Shown here: positions 45,701 through 57,903 of the stretch, piece by piece
How the letters are laid out: each line of letters begins with the position of its first letter
Numbering within the stretch: the stretch's first letter is position 1
Assembly: GCA_035222895.1 (NCBI GenBank)
Contig: JAVYIG010006411.1
Span: 54,444 to 118,443 of the forward strand
Length of the DNA: 64,000 bases
Reading direction: 5' to 3'
Source of the DNA: Strongylocentrotus droebachiensis
Taxonomy: Eukaryota > Echinodermata > Echinoidea > Camarodonta > Strongylocentrotidae
Notes under the pieces: generated by a model
Told to the model about the DNA's origin: nothing
Seen by the model: only the letters and a program-made list of their open reading frames with translations
Databases searched by the model: none
Program-made: the position numbers and the translations under genes

Positions 45701-47546
45701 TCCTTTGAAAGAAGAACGTTGATCCCGTTGTCTCACCGTCTGACGCCAATCAAACAGCATCATGCGACTCCCTCTGCTGGTTTTACTTCCCAGTATCTCG
45801 TTTGTGCCAAGGTACCGGTTTATGTCAGCCCTGGAGAAAGTCAGGGCCGCACCGAGGTTCTCAATTTGAGCATCCGATTCGATGTCCTCAGCAACGTTGA
45901 AGACCTCTTCATCGGACAACGGTTTGCAGGAACCCTCTACAAAGTCAATGCCACTTTTAGATCTTGATTCTCCCACTTCCTTTCTCGTCGCCACAACATA
46001 CAGCTCCTGCTCATTAACATTGTCAATGTTCTTTGCAGCGGTTGCTGAATCCGTTTTAAGAGTGTGAACTTCATTGCATGGCCTGAAGGAGAAGGAATTG
46101 GTCTCTGCCACCGCACTTATACGTGGATCTTCTTCTCTTTCTTCGTTTGAATACATGATCAGGGGCTCACTTGATCCTGAGCCAGGAAAAACGTCTAAAT
46201 ATATGTCTCTTTTGTTTACCCTGGATATTTGTTTACACGCTGAGCTCACCGGTTGAGCTGAATAGTCACTAGACACAAGATCAGTACCTTTAGAACTCGC
46301 TTCGTTGACAGCATCAGCGGCAGTGGTTGCTGAATCCGTTTGAAGAGTGTGAACTTCATTGCATGGCCTGAAGGAGAAGGAATTGGTCTCTACCACCGCA
46401 CTTATACCTGGATCTTCTTCTCTTTGATCGTTTGAATCCATACTCAGGGAACAGGCAATTGAGCCCGGGAAAAGGTCTAAATATATTGCTCTTCTGTTTA
46501 CCCTGGATATTGTTTCACATGCTGAGCTTACTGATTGAGCTGAATAGTCACTAGACACAAGAAAAGTACCTTGACAACACGTTTGGGTGACAGCATCCAC
46601 GATCTTTTCGCGAGCGACGTTGCCTGCAAATTATTTGTTTAAATGAAAACTGTATTAACTGTGTTACTCATGGCGGATCCAGGATTATATTGCGGGATTG
46701 AGGGCAGGCATGACCATTGCCCGGAACATCGGTTTTTAGGTAGATGTATTACAAATTTCCAGGCCACCTATTTTAGATGTATGGGAGGGTCCTTTATGCA
46801 TGTTCTCTTTCCCCTTTGCTTTCTTCCTTTATTTCTTCTTTCACTATTCGACGAAACCTTCTGTAGCTAACTTTATTGCCCTGAAGCTACTTTGTGAATT
46901 ACTGGCATGTAAAAATATATACATACATGTACCTTGACTTCAATTCCAATTTCAATTTTATTTCTGTTTCCAACAAAACATTACAAATCAATTACATTTG
47001 CAAAAAAAAAGAAAGAAATATTGCAAACAAAGAGGTCTTGTCAGAGGCAACCTTAACCACCATGACGTTGACATCCGTTGCACACGAGGTGTCATTTGCC
47101 TGACGTATGACTGCGTCGGCGACTGACGTGGCCTTTGACGCGCTATTTGAGAATGATATCGAAACAAAAGCAGATTGATGCGCAATTAACAGTGCCAACA
47201 TTTTTTGTGAATTATTGATGTGAACACCAATCGCCTTTAACAGGCTGGATTAGCATAAATATTATTTACAGCGCATGACACCTCGCCACGGGCGTGGTCA
47301 TGACAATGGGTTGGGCAATAATTTCTAGTCACCTGAGAAACATTTTCGAACGGTTCTCTCTCTCTCTTCTGCCTTGTTAAGCCTGTCAAGTAGGTCCTTC
47401 GTGGCGCGTTTATTTGAAGGTTGTTCATTTCGCCATCTTCCAAGCAGTCTCATCGAAGCCTTCTCTGCATTCGATTCGCAGGCAGCCAAGGCCTATCAAA
47501 ATCGCACAAAGAAAGTGATGTCAAACATGGACGTTGTAGTTAAAAG

Positions 47547-47585
<39 letters not shown>

Positions 47586-50275
47586 AAGGAAAAAGAGGGT
47601 GCACATCCAGATTCACAGATGTATGTGGTAGTTGGATTTCAATTTGTTATATGAAGATTAAAAAACAAGATGCACATTTGAATATTGGACGGCCAACTTG
47701 GAATATGTTATAGAATGAGAAGACTCGCGATGTTTCTGGACAATATGAATAATAATGTGAGATCAGCGAGCTGGTTTATAAAGACTCCAAACCCGGGCCT
47801 GTGAGTCGGAGCCTGGAAATGTGTGTATACAAAACACTGTTTAGTCAGTATCCCAAGTAAGCCACTCCTTATTCATACGTTTATCCATACCAGGTCACGG
47901 AAGGTTATAATCAACATTTCAATGAATGGAAGCAACAAAAAGTATCGAGTTATGTATACGACGGGCGTACGAGGAAAAATTATGAAGATTGGATGTAAGC
48001 AAATTTTGATGGCGGATTTAAAGGTGAGCAATAAGAACATTTTCACCGCTCTTTTAAAGGAAAGCATTGTATTCATCGTTTTTATTTCAGGGGGTAGTGC
48101 ATTTCGGGTATCTGGGCCAGAATGTCTTATTGAGTTTTGAGCTCAGACGGTTTTGGCGCTGACTAGGTGATAGTTATTGGAATGCCTGGTTGGGTAGGAA
48201 TGAAAATTAGCATTATGTTGGAATAATATGGTTAGTGATAGGGGCATTAGGCCAGATTTAAGCCGAAACATGAACAGAGATTTTTGCCTGTAGTGTATAT
48301 CACTTAGTTTTAGAATTTTTACTGTGGCAAATAAAGGGTCAGTGTGGCTGCAATAACTTGCATCGGTACAAACATGAATTGCTTATTTCTGTAACATTAA
48401 TATACGATTAGTATTGCACTTATGAGTGGCCCATATGATATTGCAATAAGAAATATATGGTAAAACTAATGTTTTATATAGCATACTAAGCACATGTGTT
48501 TACAAAATATACTTTAGCTTAAAGGGATAATTGAGTTCTGTTGCAGAGGGCGCTACACAAAATAATTTTGTGTGAGATAATGAAAAACCTAGTGTCAAAT
48601 TTGAAAGGGCATACATTTTAAAAGACAAAATCATCTTTGTTTGATCAAAATCGGTTCAGAGACTGCTGAAATATACATAAATATAACGATTTCTAATACT
48701 TGTGTACCACCACAAATATTAGATAATTTGAAAAACGAAATAGCGCCTTTTACGTCGTATTTCAGCCAATGCCGATGTTGGCTTTTTTGTTGGCAGTTTC
48801 GTGTTGGTTATATTACACAAAACCAGCCGGACCATGTATTGTTGTTTTTAGTTAAATAATGAATTAACGGTCACCGTATTTTTTTTTAAAGTGGAGCTGA
48901 ATTGGTATGATCGTATTGACTAAATTTCACACATTTTGGGGTCTAAAAATCCCTTCATAGCGATTTTAAGTTCTAAAAGGACACTATAAATGTCGTAGAT
49001 AAGAATAAGAGCAATAACCATGCACTTTGAAGGCATTTTCGGTCTGAAAACAGAACTCAACTATCCCTTTAAATAGTATACCAATATTGCGAGAAATAGG
49101 GGTAGAGATATAGTTCACTTGATCATTCCAGTTACATTTTTAATTTATATATATACCTAAGAATTTGGTTGATGACTTTTTTCTATTGGAACATTATTAA
49201 TAAGCAGCTCAAAATTATGAATATTATGATTTCTTGAGTTTCTAAAGTGAATAAAATTGGTCTTCTTTAAGATTCAATGATAGTTGCTTTTGAACCATAG
49301 TGATAACTTGGGTAATTCAATATTCATGATTGCGATAAGCGAATTTAAATCAGAATGGGAATAGAATACATTCGTATCATCGGCAAACAATAAATACTGT
49401 ATAATTGGTGGAAAATTAGATATCATTGACATACATCAAGAATAATAGTGGCCTAAGTATTTAACCTTGCGGAACTCCACATTTAATAGACGATACGTTA
49501 GAAGTAACTGAATTGAATAAAGTATATTGTTTTCTTGATGATAAGTAATTTTCGAACCAAGTGCTTTACCTCGTACACCGTAATGCTTTAATTTATACAA
49601 TAATATAGTATGATCAAGAGTATCAATTGCATTGCTAAGATCCATGAATATGCCTAGGACATGTTTATGATCAGCATTTGATACTCTATCAAAATAGTTG
49701 GAGTAGTGCTAAATCATTTGAATGAAAATTCCTGAAACCAAACTGATCTGGGTTTAGCTAGTCAGTTTGAGTGAAAATGTATATAATCTGTTTTAAACAA
49801 TTCTTTCAGGGATTTTAGAGAAGTTGGTTAATATGGATGTTGGTCGATAGTTCGAGATAGAAGAGGGTTCATCTTCTGTATAGATTGGTATGACTTAAGC
49901 TGTCTTAAAGGGTGCTGGAACAACACCAGAAGACAGCGAAAGAGTTATATTGTGAACCACAGGTGATAAGATATTGCCTATAATTTGTTTAAGCAGATGG
50001 GTACTCACTTCAGCATGGCTATAAGAATGGCTTGATTTTAATGAGCGAACAATATTTAATATTTCAATGAAATCTGTTGGATGAAAAAAGTATCTTTTTA
50101 AAAATCTTACTTCCTCAACTTCGTAGAATGGGTAGCCTAAAACATTGCCAAGAACGACAAAAGAACTCATAGTTATTCGATGTGAAATAGCCAACAGCTC
50201 GCCGTCTGTCAGATCATCTGAGGAAGACAACAAAAACGACGATCCCGATGACGACGAAGTCGGAGCCCGAGCCAT
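42243..50275 (-). CDS. NLR-3: intact triple-death-domain NACHT-LRR receptor gene, six exons
   Basis: Coding exons 50275-50111, 47492-47333, 46623-45628, 45423-45118, 44573-43021 and 42752-42243 join in frame to 1230 codons including TAG. Domain order as in NLR-1 but with two N-terminal modules (46600-46319 and 46318-46034). Exon lengths 160, 306 and 1553 match both paralogues exactly. NACHT motifs: AEAGRGKTC, ALDGYDEY, VTSRPY, HKMAQEYCAS. All donors are GT (GTAAGA, GTGACT, GTAAGT, GTAAAT, GTAAAT). Intron 1 contains a LINE fragment that begins close to the exon 1 donor. Function inferred from the NLR family: cytosolic sensing and death-fold signalling in innate immunity. Confidence 0.9.
43021..44573 (-). 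CDS. NLR-3 exon 5: NACHT ATPase and winged-helix region
   Basis: 1553 nt, open. P-loop AEAGRGKTC preceded by NRILV, Walker B ALDGYDEY, sensor VTSRPYVEKEF, winged-helix FFHKMAQEYCASKFLA. Acceptor ATAACAG, donor GTAAAT. Confidence 0.95.
45118..45423 (-). CDS. NLR-3 exon 4: death domain C
   Basis: 306 nt, open; SLARDIESDDQMCALG, MLFEWRQEV, LKKALRQAGLVFFAEKHFP. Symmetric phase 1-1 exon. Confidence 0.9.
45628..46623 (-). CDS. NLR-3 exon 3: two N-terminal modules plus death domain B
   Basis: 996 nt, open. Module cores are NRRAIYLDLFPG and NKRDIYLDVFPG. Death domain B contains PLSDEEVFNVAEDIES and LFDWRQTVRQ. Acceptor TTGCAG, donor GTAAGT. Confidence 0.9.
47333..47492 (-). CDS. NLR-3 exon 2: second half of death domain A
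   Basis: 160 nt, ALAACESNAEKASMRLLGRW with DLLDRLNKAEERER; acceptor GATAG, donor GTGACT, leaves one G. Confidence 0.82.
47547..47578. repeat. GA microsatellite near NLR-3 exon 2
   Basis: A run of about 15 GA units 55 bp upstream (in transcript sense) of the exon 2 acceptor; it marks where homology to NLR-1 and NLR-2 ends. Confidence 0.85.
49050..50098 (-). pseudogene. LINE fragment (reverse transcriptase) in intron 1 of NLR-3
   Basis: Minus strand pieces: STHLLKQIIGNILSPVVHNI, SSGVVPAPFKTA, SISNYRPTSIL, MDLSNAIDTLDHTILLYKL, HYGVRGKAL, then DDTNVFYSHSDLNSLI and KKTNFIHFRNS. CR1/L2-like RT with stops and shifts. It starts within about 10-20 bp of the exon 1 donor at 50110. Confidence 0.78.
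50111..50275 (-). CDS. NLR-3 exon 1: start and first half of death domain A
   Basis: 55 codons, MARAPTSSSSGSSFLL then LTDGELLAISHRITMSSF to YEVEE, donor GTAAGA, phase 0. Confidence 0.82.
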
Positions 50276-50459
50276 CACGGATATTGGTTCTTTGTTTACC
50301 TATGTCAGCTATACTGTTGTGCCTTCATTTCATAAGTCTTTCATGAGTGCCAATATCCACACTACAGAATATGCATACGGATTCGAGTACCACATCAATA
50401 TTGATGATTAAACCACATTGAAGTTCGCGTCCTGCATCGGACCAGATAACACCATACAT

Positions 50460-51703
50460 GACTTGAACATAATGTAAAGGGCCTACCGGATTCCTCACTT
50501 GTGAGAGGAAGTTGAGGAACTAATATTTTGCTAAGAGGAAGGAAACTGTTTGTGGAAAGGCCTCATAAAACACTACTCAATCTGAGACCTTTTTTTTGGT
50601 AAAGATTGATCTATGAGGATGAGGACGCACGCTGATTATATTTGCCTTCAAAACTTGTATACTGGTATACTCATGTGCACTTTAGACTATCAAAATATAC
50701 CAGGCGCGTACGCAGGGGGGGGGGGGGGGGGGGGGGGGGGGTGTTTTTAGGGTTAAACAATGTATGCAAAAATGTATACTCCGTAACCGATTTACAAAAG
50801 TCCCGGATTTGCAATTATAAAAAATTAAATTATGTTGACATCCCTTTTATCTCTGTATGTCTCTCTCTCTCTCTCTCTAACTCTTTCCTCTCTCTTTCTC
50901 TTCCTCCTTCTTCCTCTCACTCACCTTGATTGTTCTTGTTCATCGGTTTTGTGCCCCCTCCCCCCCCCCCTCCACTCACATCATCCTAGATTCGCCCCGG
51001 ATCATAATCAGTTCGGTTTTTAAATTTAGACTACTATTCTCATAATTATGCGTGGTACAGAATATACAGCCCTATTTTACGTATCTTTTTTTTACTTACC
51101 TTTTTTGTTGTTGTAATGAATAACATTATGGATACAAACGCGTATTAGCTATGATGATATGGCAGGGGTCTCTCTACTAGCAAACTTTCAAACTAGAGGG
51201 TCAAAGCATTGTTGCCTTATTAATCCTGTAATATCATGGGGGTCGCAACTGGCTTACTGACGTTTCAACTGCAGTAGATGAAATCCAATAAGATGAATTG
51301 GGTCTCAAACTCTGACCATGTCCGTGATTTTGTAAAGAAGGGGCACAGTCCGGTTTCCTTTTAAAATATTGACAAGCAAAGACAACGATAGCAAAATGTA
51401 AGCCAAATAAACAAAAACAGGCATTTTGCATACTTATTTGTTATAGGATGTTTTGTATCCACTTGTGTTCAAAAAGGGGGGGGGGGCAAGAGCCGATCGT
51501 TTACTCCATCACGCAGGCCCGGATCCTCGGGTGGGGGGTCGGGAGGGGGAGACGACGTCCCCACTTCTCCCCCCCCCCCCCCCCCCCTTTCGCAAAAACA
51601 GGTTTAAAAAACGTAAATTTTACCAAAGTGGACCCCGGCCCCCTGGCAAAAAAAGAGTAAAACATTTTTCGCTCAAGGGGGGTGTTGAAAAAAAGTAGTG
51701 TTT

Positions 51704-51751
<48 letters not shown>

Positions 51752-51897
51752 GCTCACAATAATTCAAATATGTTACAGAACATTCCTAATATAAACGAGG
51801 GTGTCACATTGCCGGAGATTATGTTGTTACATGAAACGAGATGAGACTCTCATGTATACATCCATTTTCATTTATATCATATTATCTAGACTTCTTT

Positions 51898-51928
<31 letters not shown>

Positions 51929-52030
51929 CGGGGTGGTTGCGTTTGATAAGAGGCGGACTCCACAATGAAGTGGTCTACTCTAGAGCTGGCGCTGGATCGG
52001 TCCGCTGGCGATGGCGCTACGACTCGAGTT
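50460..52030. other. Spacer between NLR-3 and CFAP53
   Basis: Divergent spacer with homopolymer runs and MITE-like ends (CAGGCGCGTACGCAGGGG at 50700; CAGGCCCGGATCC at 51514) but no complete element and no gene. Confidence 0.45.
51700..51749. repeat. Poly-C tract of about 45 bases
   Basis: A nearly pure C run, next to other G/C runs at 50717-50741 and 51570-51588, in MITE-like debris. Confidence 0.85.
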
Positions 52031-52031
52031 T

Positions 52032-52053
52032 GTAGCTATAGTAACTGACGTCA
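52032..52053 (+). promoter_or_regulatory. X-box-like RFX site followed by a perfect CRE
   Basis: GTAGCTATAGTAAC at 52032-52045 fits the RFX X-box (two half sites, 2-nt spacer) with one deviation in the first half. The perfect palindrome TGACGTCA follows at 52046-52053. RFX sites are typical of ciliary gene promoters, and this one lies about 325 bp upstream of the first CFAP53 ATG. Confidence 0.5.
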
Positions 52054-52368
52054 CACATACAACAGCCTATATTGTGCATTGTGTACGTGTGTGTTGATAT
52101 ACGGTACACGCGATATGCATGGTACGTGTATACTGTGTGTGTAATATTGTGTGTGCAAAATAATAGCAGTGACTGGCAGCAACATTTTCCGACAAGTTAT
52201 TTTGTACCCTGTTTTATCTCGTGATTGTCAACATTTACACTATAAGAGTTAATAAGAGCATTGGAAAAATATATAGAAGAGAGTCACTAGTTACTTAAAG
52301 GACATTTTTGTCACCCAGGAGCTTAGAGACCATCATTTATCTGGGCTGACAACTCCGGAACCGTCGAG

Positions 52369-52436
52369 ATGCTAGCCACTCAGAAACCCCGTCGGACTCG
52401 GAGTTCACCGGCCCGACTCCCCATTCTGTAGCTATC
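52369..52436 (+). CDS. CFAP53: CFAP53 candidate first exon, apparently missing one base
   Basis: ATG 52369 opens MLATQKPRRTRSS but this frame stops at TAG before the donor. The other frame of the same exon ends TGPTPHSVAI, just before donor GTGAGT at 52437, and reads straight into RAKMPSK of exon 2. Vertebrate CFAP53 has a GPTP...V.IVR.K signature at that spot. One base appears to be missing between about 52390 and 52405. Confidence 0.6.
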
Positions 52437-55400
52437 GTGAGTATGATAACTGATTGGGCTGCGGGACATGCAAACACGAATTTAGATGTTGCAATTCAAA
52501 TGTTTAAAAATTATTCCATTTAGGATAGTATCAAAGTTTTATTTGCATCCTTTCGTGCTACATATTCTGAAGATCATTTATGTCAAATATCATTAGTCTA
52601 TAAGTTAACATCTCTTTGATTTTGACCTTAATTTTGCCTTGGCTTTGCCTTTGGCTTTGCTTTGAATCTTTGTGAAATTTTTGGTATGCAATTTTATTTG
52701 TCTGGAGATCGAGTCTTCATCAGTCTTAACTGTACACATCTTGTGCACTCTAGCCATTCAGTTACACCTTATTTCACTGGCTTGATGAGGAACAGAATTA
52801 TGCAGGTGGGATACTAATTCAGTCAGGGATACTAATCAGTAATCTTTTGGAAATGGGGGTGCATTTTCATTATGTCTATGCACATGACTATCCCTAGTAG
52901 TAGAGGTCTATGAGACTAGATCTAGATCTATGTGCATGTCAAACGTTAAAGGAATACATTCTGAATGCATAGATCTATTCATAATCCGAGAAATTGGGAT
53001 TCACTTTTACTTGCTTTACATGTAAATTCCATAATCCATGTCTATTAAGTATTATTAAGTCTATTTTACAGTTTGCCAGAAATAGAATCTACATGTAATA
53101 TGTAGATCTATGTAGTAGGGCCTAGACCCTAGTAGATTTTAAATAGATAATCAGTGTTATTATTATTTTGTATAATCTTGAATGAATACTGGCAATACAC
53201 TAGTCTGATTAAATTGTAAAATAGTATGTAGATCTACAAGGGTGTAATGGTATTTTAAAGCCACAAGCACCAAATGTGTACATTTATTTTTGTTGCCACA
53301 TGTGGCACCCATGGCCATGGAAAACTAAGGCCTAAACAAAATATGTTGTATTGGCCTTTAGGTGCCAAAACATGGATTGGTCGGTCAGAAATCTTCTTTT
53401 TTTTTCTTTTTTTTTTTACTTCCTCTTTAGGCTGATATTTTTCAGTTTTGAATGCTTTAATACATTTTATTTTTTTAAATTACTGGTAGGCCTAAAAAAA
53501 AGATGTTGTATTGCCCTTTGCGACCCACCCAAAAATTTTGAAATTGATGGTCGGCTTCTTAAAAAAGTTTTTTTGTTGTTACCGTTTAAGAGAACCAAAT
53601 ATATTTTCATCTGGACAAAAAAAGTAGTGCAGCCTCCTGATTAATGATCCTTGCATGAAGTCCTGAAGCATGTACCCAGGTCAATTGGAGTGTTTATGGT
53701 TCTTAATATATCATGTTTACTATTCACCATGTAATGATGTTTTCATGTATAGGGTCTATGTACATGTATGTCTTTATATGTATTTCTATGTTATGCAGGG
53801 CCCCCCAAGTATAACAGTATTTTAACTACTGATAGGGCTACCCTGTTGAAATAAAAAATAAATCAATCAATCAATCAAGATATAAATAAATTATAATACA
53901 GAGAGCAAAGATGCCAAGCAAGCTCCCTGCAGATCACCTCATCCTGGAAAGAAGGAAACGAGACGACCAACGAGAGGAAGCGGAAGCCGCTACGAAGTAC
54001 AACGCCCTCTGCGACCTGAAGAACGACTGGGAGAAGACCACTGACCGGCGGATACAGTCTAACACGGTCAAGAGACGGGTCAGGAGCTTGATGCAGCAAG
54101 AAGAGTTCTCACTAGAAGACAGAAGACAGAGGTCAGTGTCATAAAATAGTAGAATGATCTAAGTGGCAGATCGGGTGTCAGACCCTGCTCAGCAATATAA
54201 TTTTGTTAAGGAGATGTTGTTATCATTTTTTGCGTAGGAGCAATGAAGAGAGTTGTTAAAAAAGACACAATAGTGACACTTTGAAATGTAGATGTAGATC
54301 TACCTGTATGTACAGTTTTTACTTAATTTTATAAATTTATAAAATTTCTTATCATTCATTAAATTTTCTTTGATTATATAATTTTCAGCTTTCATCCAAG
54401 GATTTCTTTACTAAGGTCTGATTTCTCTTTAATGTATTCTGTGTATCATTTTCTGCACTCTCAGATTAAGGGAAATGTTAGCAGAGGAAAATGACCAATA
54501 CCTGGTTGAGATGGAAGCAAGTCAAGAAACACTTTTGGAGCGACAATCAAAGATGAGGGAACGAGCAAAGTTTCTGAAGGAGAAGAGGGAGAAAGAAAGA
54601 TTAAAGATTGTTGCCGAAAAACTCGATCAGAAATGGAGGTGCGTCTTTGTCCAAGCTGCTTTTCATATCATTTTGTAACTGGTGAATTCATGTCAGGCTA
54701 TGTTTCGAAGATACGTATATAAATTCCCTTTAAACAAGAGGTTCAAAAGTAACACTAGCCTGCTAGACAATTGGTTTAAGAACATTTTTGTCTGGTTTGC
54801 TGGTGAAAAAATAGTTTTATATATGTTTCTGAAAGTGCGTAGAACTAGGGAGGGGGGAGGGAATTGTAAGGATTTTTTAGACAGAAGATATTAAACACGT
54901 GCAACTATAGCTATGGGAAAGCTGTGTGCCACCCCTGAAATATGTTTCATCAAAATATCTTATTTTGACAAACAATTTCAGTTATTAAATTGTTAAAATG
55001 TTAGTCCACTATAATGCTTGGGAGAAGCTGTACAAATCTGTAGACTGTAGGTATGTTAGATTAGCAGATATTTGCACTGTACCTTAGAAACAACCCTGGT
55101 ACCATATGTTTAAACAGAATCCTTCAATTGTTCTTTGCTTCAAGATTCAAGAAGATTCAAGATTAATTTATTGTCATGTGAAAAATATATTACATTTGTC
55201 TTCGGACATTCAAAGATGCATATACATATACATAAATATATAAATACAAACAAAATAATTACATTTTAATTTAATAATAATCACAATTTTCCATCTGGCA
55301 GAGAGGAATGCGAGGAGCTGCGATCCACGCTCACTCGACGACACATGGACGAAGTGTGCATGGACCGGAGCCACCAGCTGGAGACCAAGGCCCGCATGCA

Positions 55401-57857
55401 GGCGCACGACCAGGAGGTGGAGCGCATGTACGCCGACCTCTGGGAGAAGGACAGGCTGGCCAAGGAGGCCAAGGAGGAGAAGATTGCCCAGGAACAGCAC
55501 GGCAGGAACATGGAGATGCTGAGCGTCCTCCAGAAGCAGATGGCTGCCATAGAGGCCAAGCGACAGGAGGAGAAACAGCTCAGGATCGACGGTGGCAAGT
55601 TGAGGGTAAGGATAGGATGTACCTAGTGGTTTGGGAAGGATCGATCCTGGGTCCCCCCCAAAAAAATTACTCTTAAGAATTGTACCTGACCCAAATAATT
55701 TTGAGAGTTCCACCCCCACACCCCCCCCCCCCCTCCCCTCAGTTGAAAAACATAATTTATTGGGATCTTCTTATCTCTTGTCTGTTACAATATCTTAAAA
55801 CTTACACCCTATATCAAATTAATATGAATATCTGATGATATCAACTTTGTGTGTCTCGTAGGCCACAAATAAAACAATTTAAAATAGGATGAAATTTTGA
55901 TCCAAAAGTGAATTTAGATAATACAGTAATATCATGATTAGAATGTAGTCTGTTTTTACCTTTCAAGTATAAAGGCTATGGTTATAGGTATTTGGCCCCC
56001 CAACAAGATTTCTATACACTCTGCATTTATGAATAATTCCCAAATTCATATGAGTGTCAAATCAAGCATTCAAAGGAAGGCTTTAGAGCAGGCCTTCTCA
56101 ACTGGCGGCGCGCGCGCGCCACTCGTGGCGCCTGCGGTCAGTCAGAGTGGCGCGCGGCTGTTCCAAAAAATTAATACAAATTAAAATTAAAAATTAAAGA
56201 AAGAACAACATTAAAAAATTATATTTTAAAATAAAACAACTCAGAAAAATCAAAAAGTCGCAGTCGAAGTTGAGCCCAAAATGTAAGCAAGCCATTTTGT
56301 TTGTTTGATTTTCACTTCATTTTGACATTTTCCGTGTTTATTGCACCAAAATAACTACATATAAATTAACTTCCAGTGTAGATTTTAGCCAGGAATTGTA
56401 CTAATTATTTCACATCAATATGAAATTATGATTGATGTTTTATGGAACAAAAAGGTGTTTAAAATGCCACATCTGGGCCTCAAAAAGCCCTAAAATCCAC
56501 TAGCTTCCGAGGGCTTCGCCCCCTGGACCCCACCCGGTATCGGCTCGGTCGCTACGCTCCCTCATAACACAGTCACCAAACATACAGGTTGGCACTTCAA
56601 CCTCAATTCATTTTTGTTTTGGCGCTTCTAATAAACTAGTTGAGAAGGCCTGCTTTAGAGCTTCAAAAAAAGTGAAATGCAAATTGATGTCTACCACTCT
56701 TTAAAAATTTCACCATGGATTCAAATATATTGGAAATTGATGAAAATAAAAAAATACAGTGGATACACTCTTTTTATAACAAGGTGATCAGGGGCGGATC
56801 TAGCTTTTTGCTAAGGGGGGGGTTTGACCAAAATAATGACGATGCGGAGCATCGTCCACGAGCCGCGAAGCGGCGAGCCGATTTTTTTGTGGGTGTTTAT
56901 TTGAACCCCGTAAGTGATGTTTTCCTGGCATCTATTAACACAATGGAGACCATAAAAAGCAGTGCATGATAACGTCTTTTAAATCAAGTAACAGTTAAAT
57001 AAAATAATGACGATGCGGAGCATCGTCCACGAGCCGCGAAGCGGCGAGCCGATTTTTTTGGGGGTGTTTATTTGAACCCCGTAAGTGATGTTTTCCTGGC
57101 ATCTATTAACACAATGGAGACCATAAAAAGCAGTGCATGATAACGTCTTTTTAAATCAAGTAACAGTTAAATAAAATAATGACGATGCGGAGCATCGTCC
57201 ACGAGCCGCGAAGCGGCGAGCCGATTTTTTTGGGGGTGTTTATTTGAACCCCGTAAGTGATGTTTTCCTGGCATCTATTAACACAATGGAGACCATAAAA
57301 AGCAGTGCATGATAACGTCTTTTTAAATCAAGTAACAGTTAAATACACAGTTATATCCAGAGTTATCATGTGTTTGGTTAAGTTACCAGATGAGTTGAAT
57401 ATCTTCTCACAATATTTGCACTTGAAAGGGTTTCTCTCCAGCGTGCGTTCTTTTTTCTTTCTTTTTTTCTTTTTTTTCTCTTTTTTTTCCCTTTTTTTTT
57501 TTTTTTTTTTTTTTTGGGCCGCCCAAGGGGGGGTTTAAACCCCCTAAACCCCCCCCGTAGATCCGCGCCTGGTGATTTTGCTCGCCCCTTTCTTTGTTTT
57601 GTTTTCGATTTTTTTTTTTTTTTTTTTTTGGGGGGGGTTGTTGTTGTTTATAACACTGATATAACAACATAACAAAGTAATATCTGTGGTCCAGAAGAAT
57701 TTGTCGTAACAAGGAATACTGCATACAATATCTAAAGAAAAGTTTACACATGGATTGAAGTAAGTGAGTTTAAAAGCTGTATTTTGTTTTTTTCTCAAAG
57801 ACCAAAGCTGTATAACCACGTTCTAGGGATTGGGTATCTTTGCCTCAGATTATGAAA

Positions 57858-57903
<46 letters not shown>

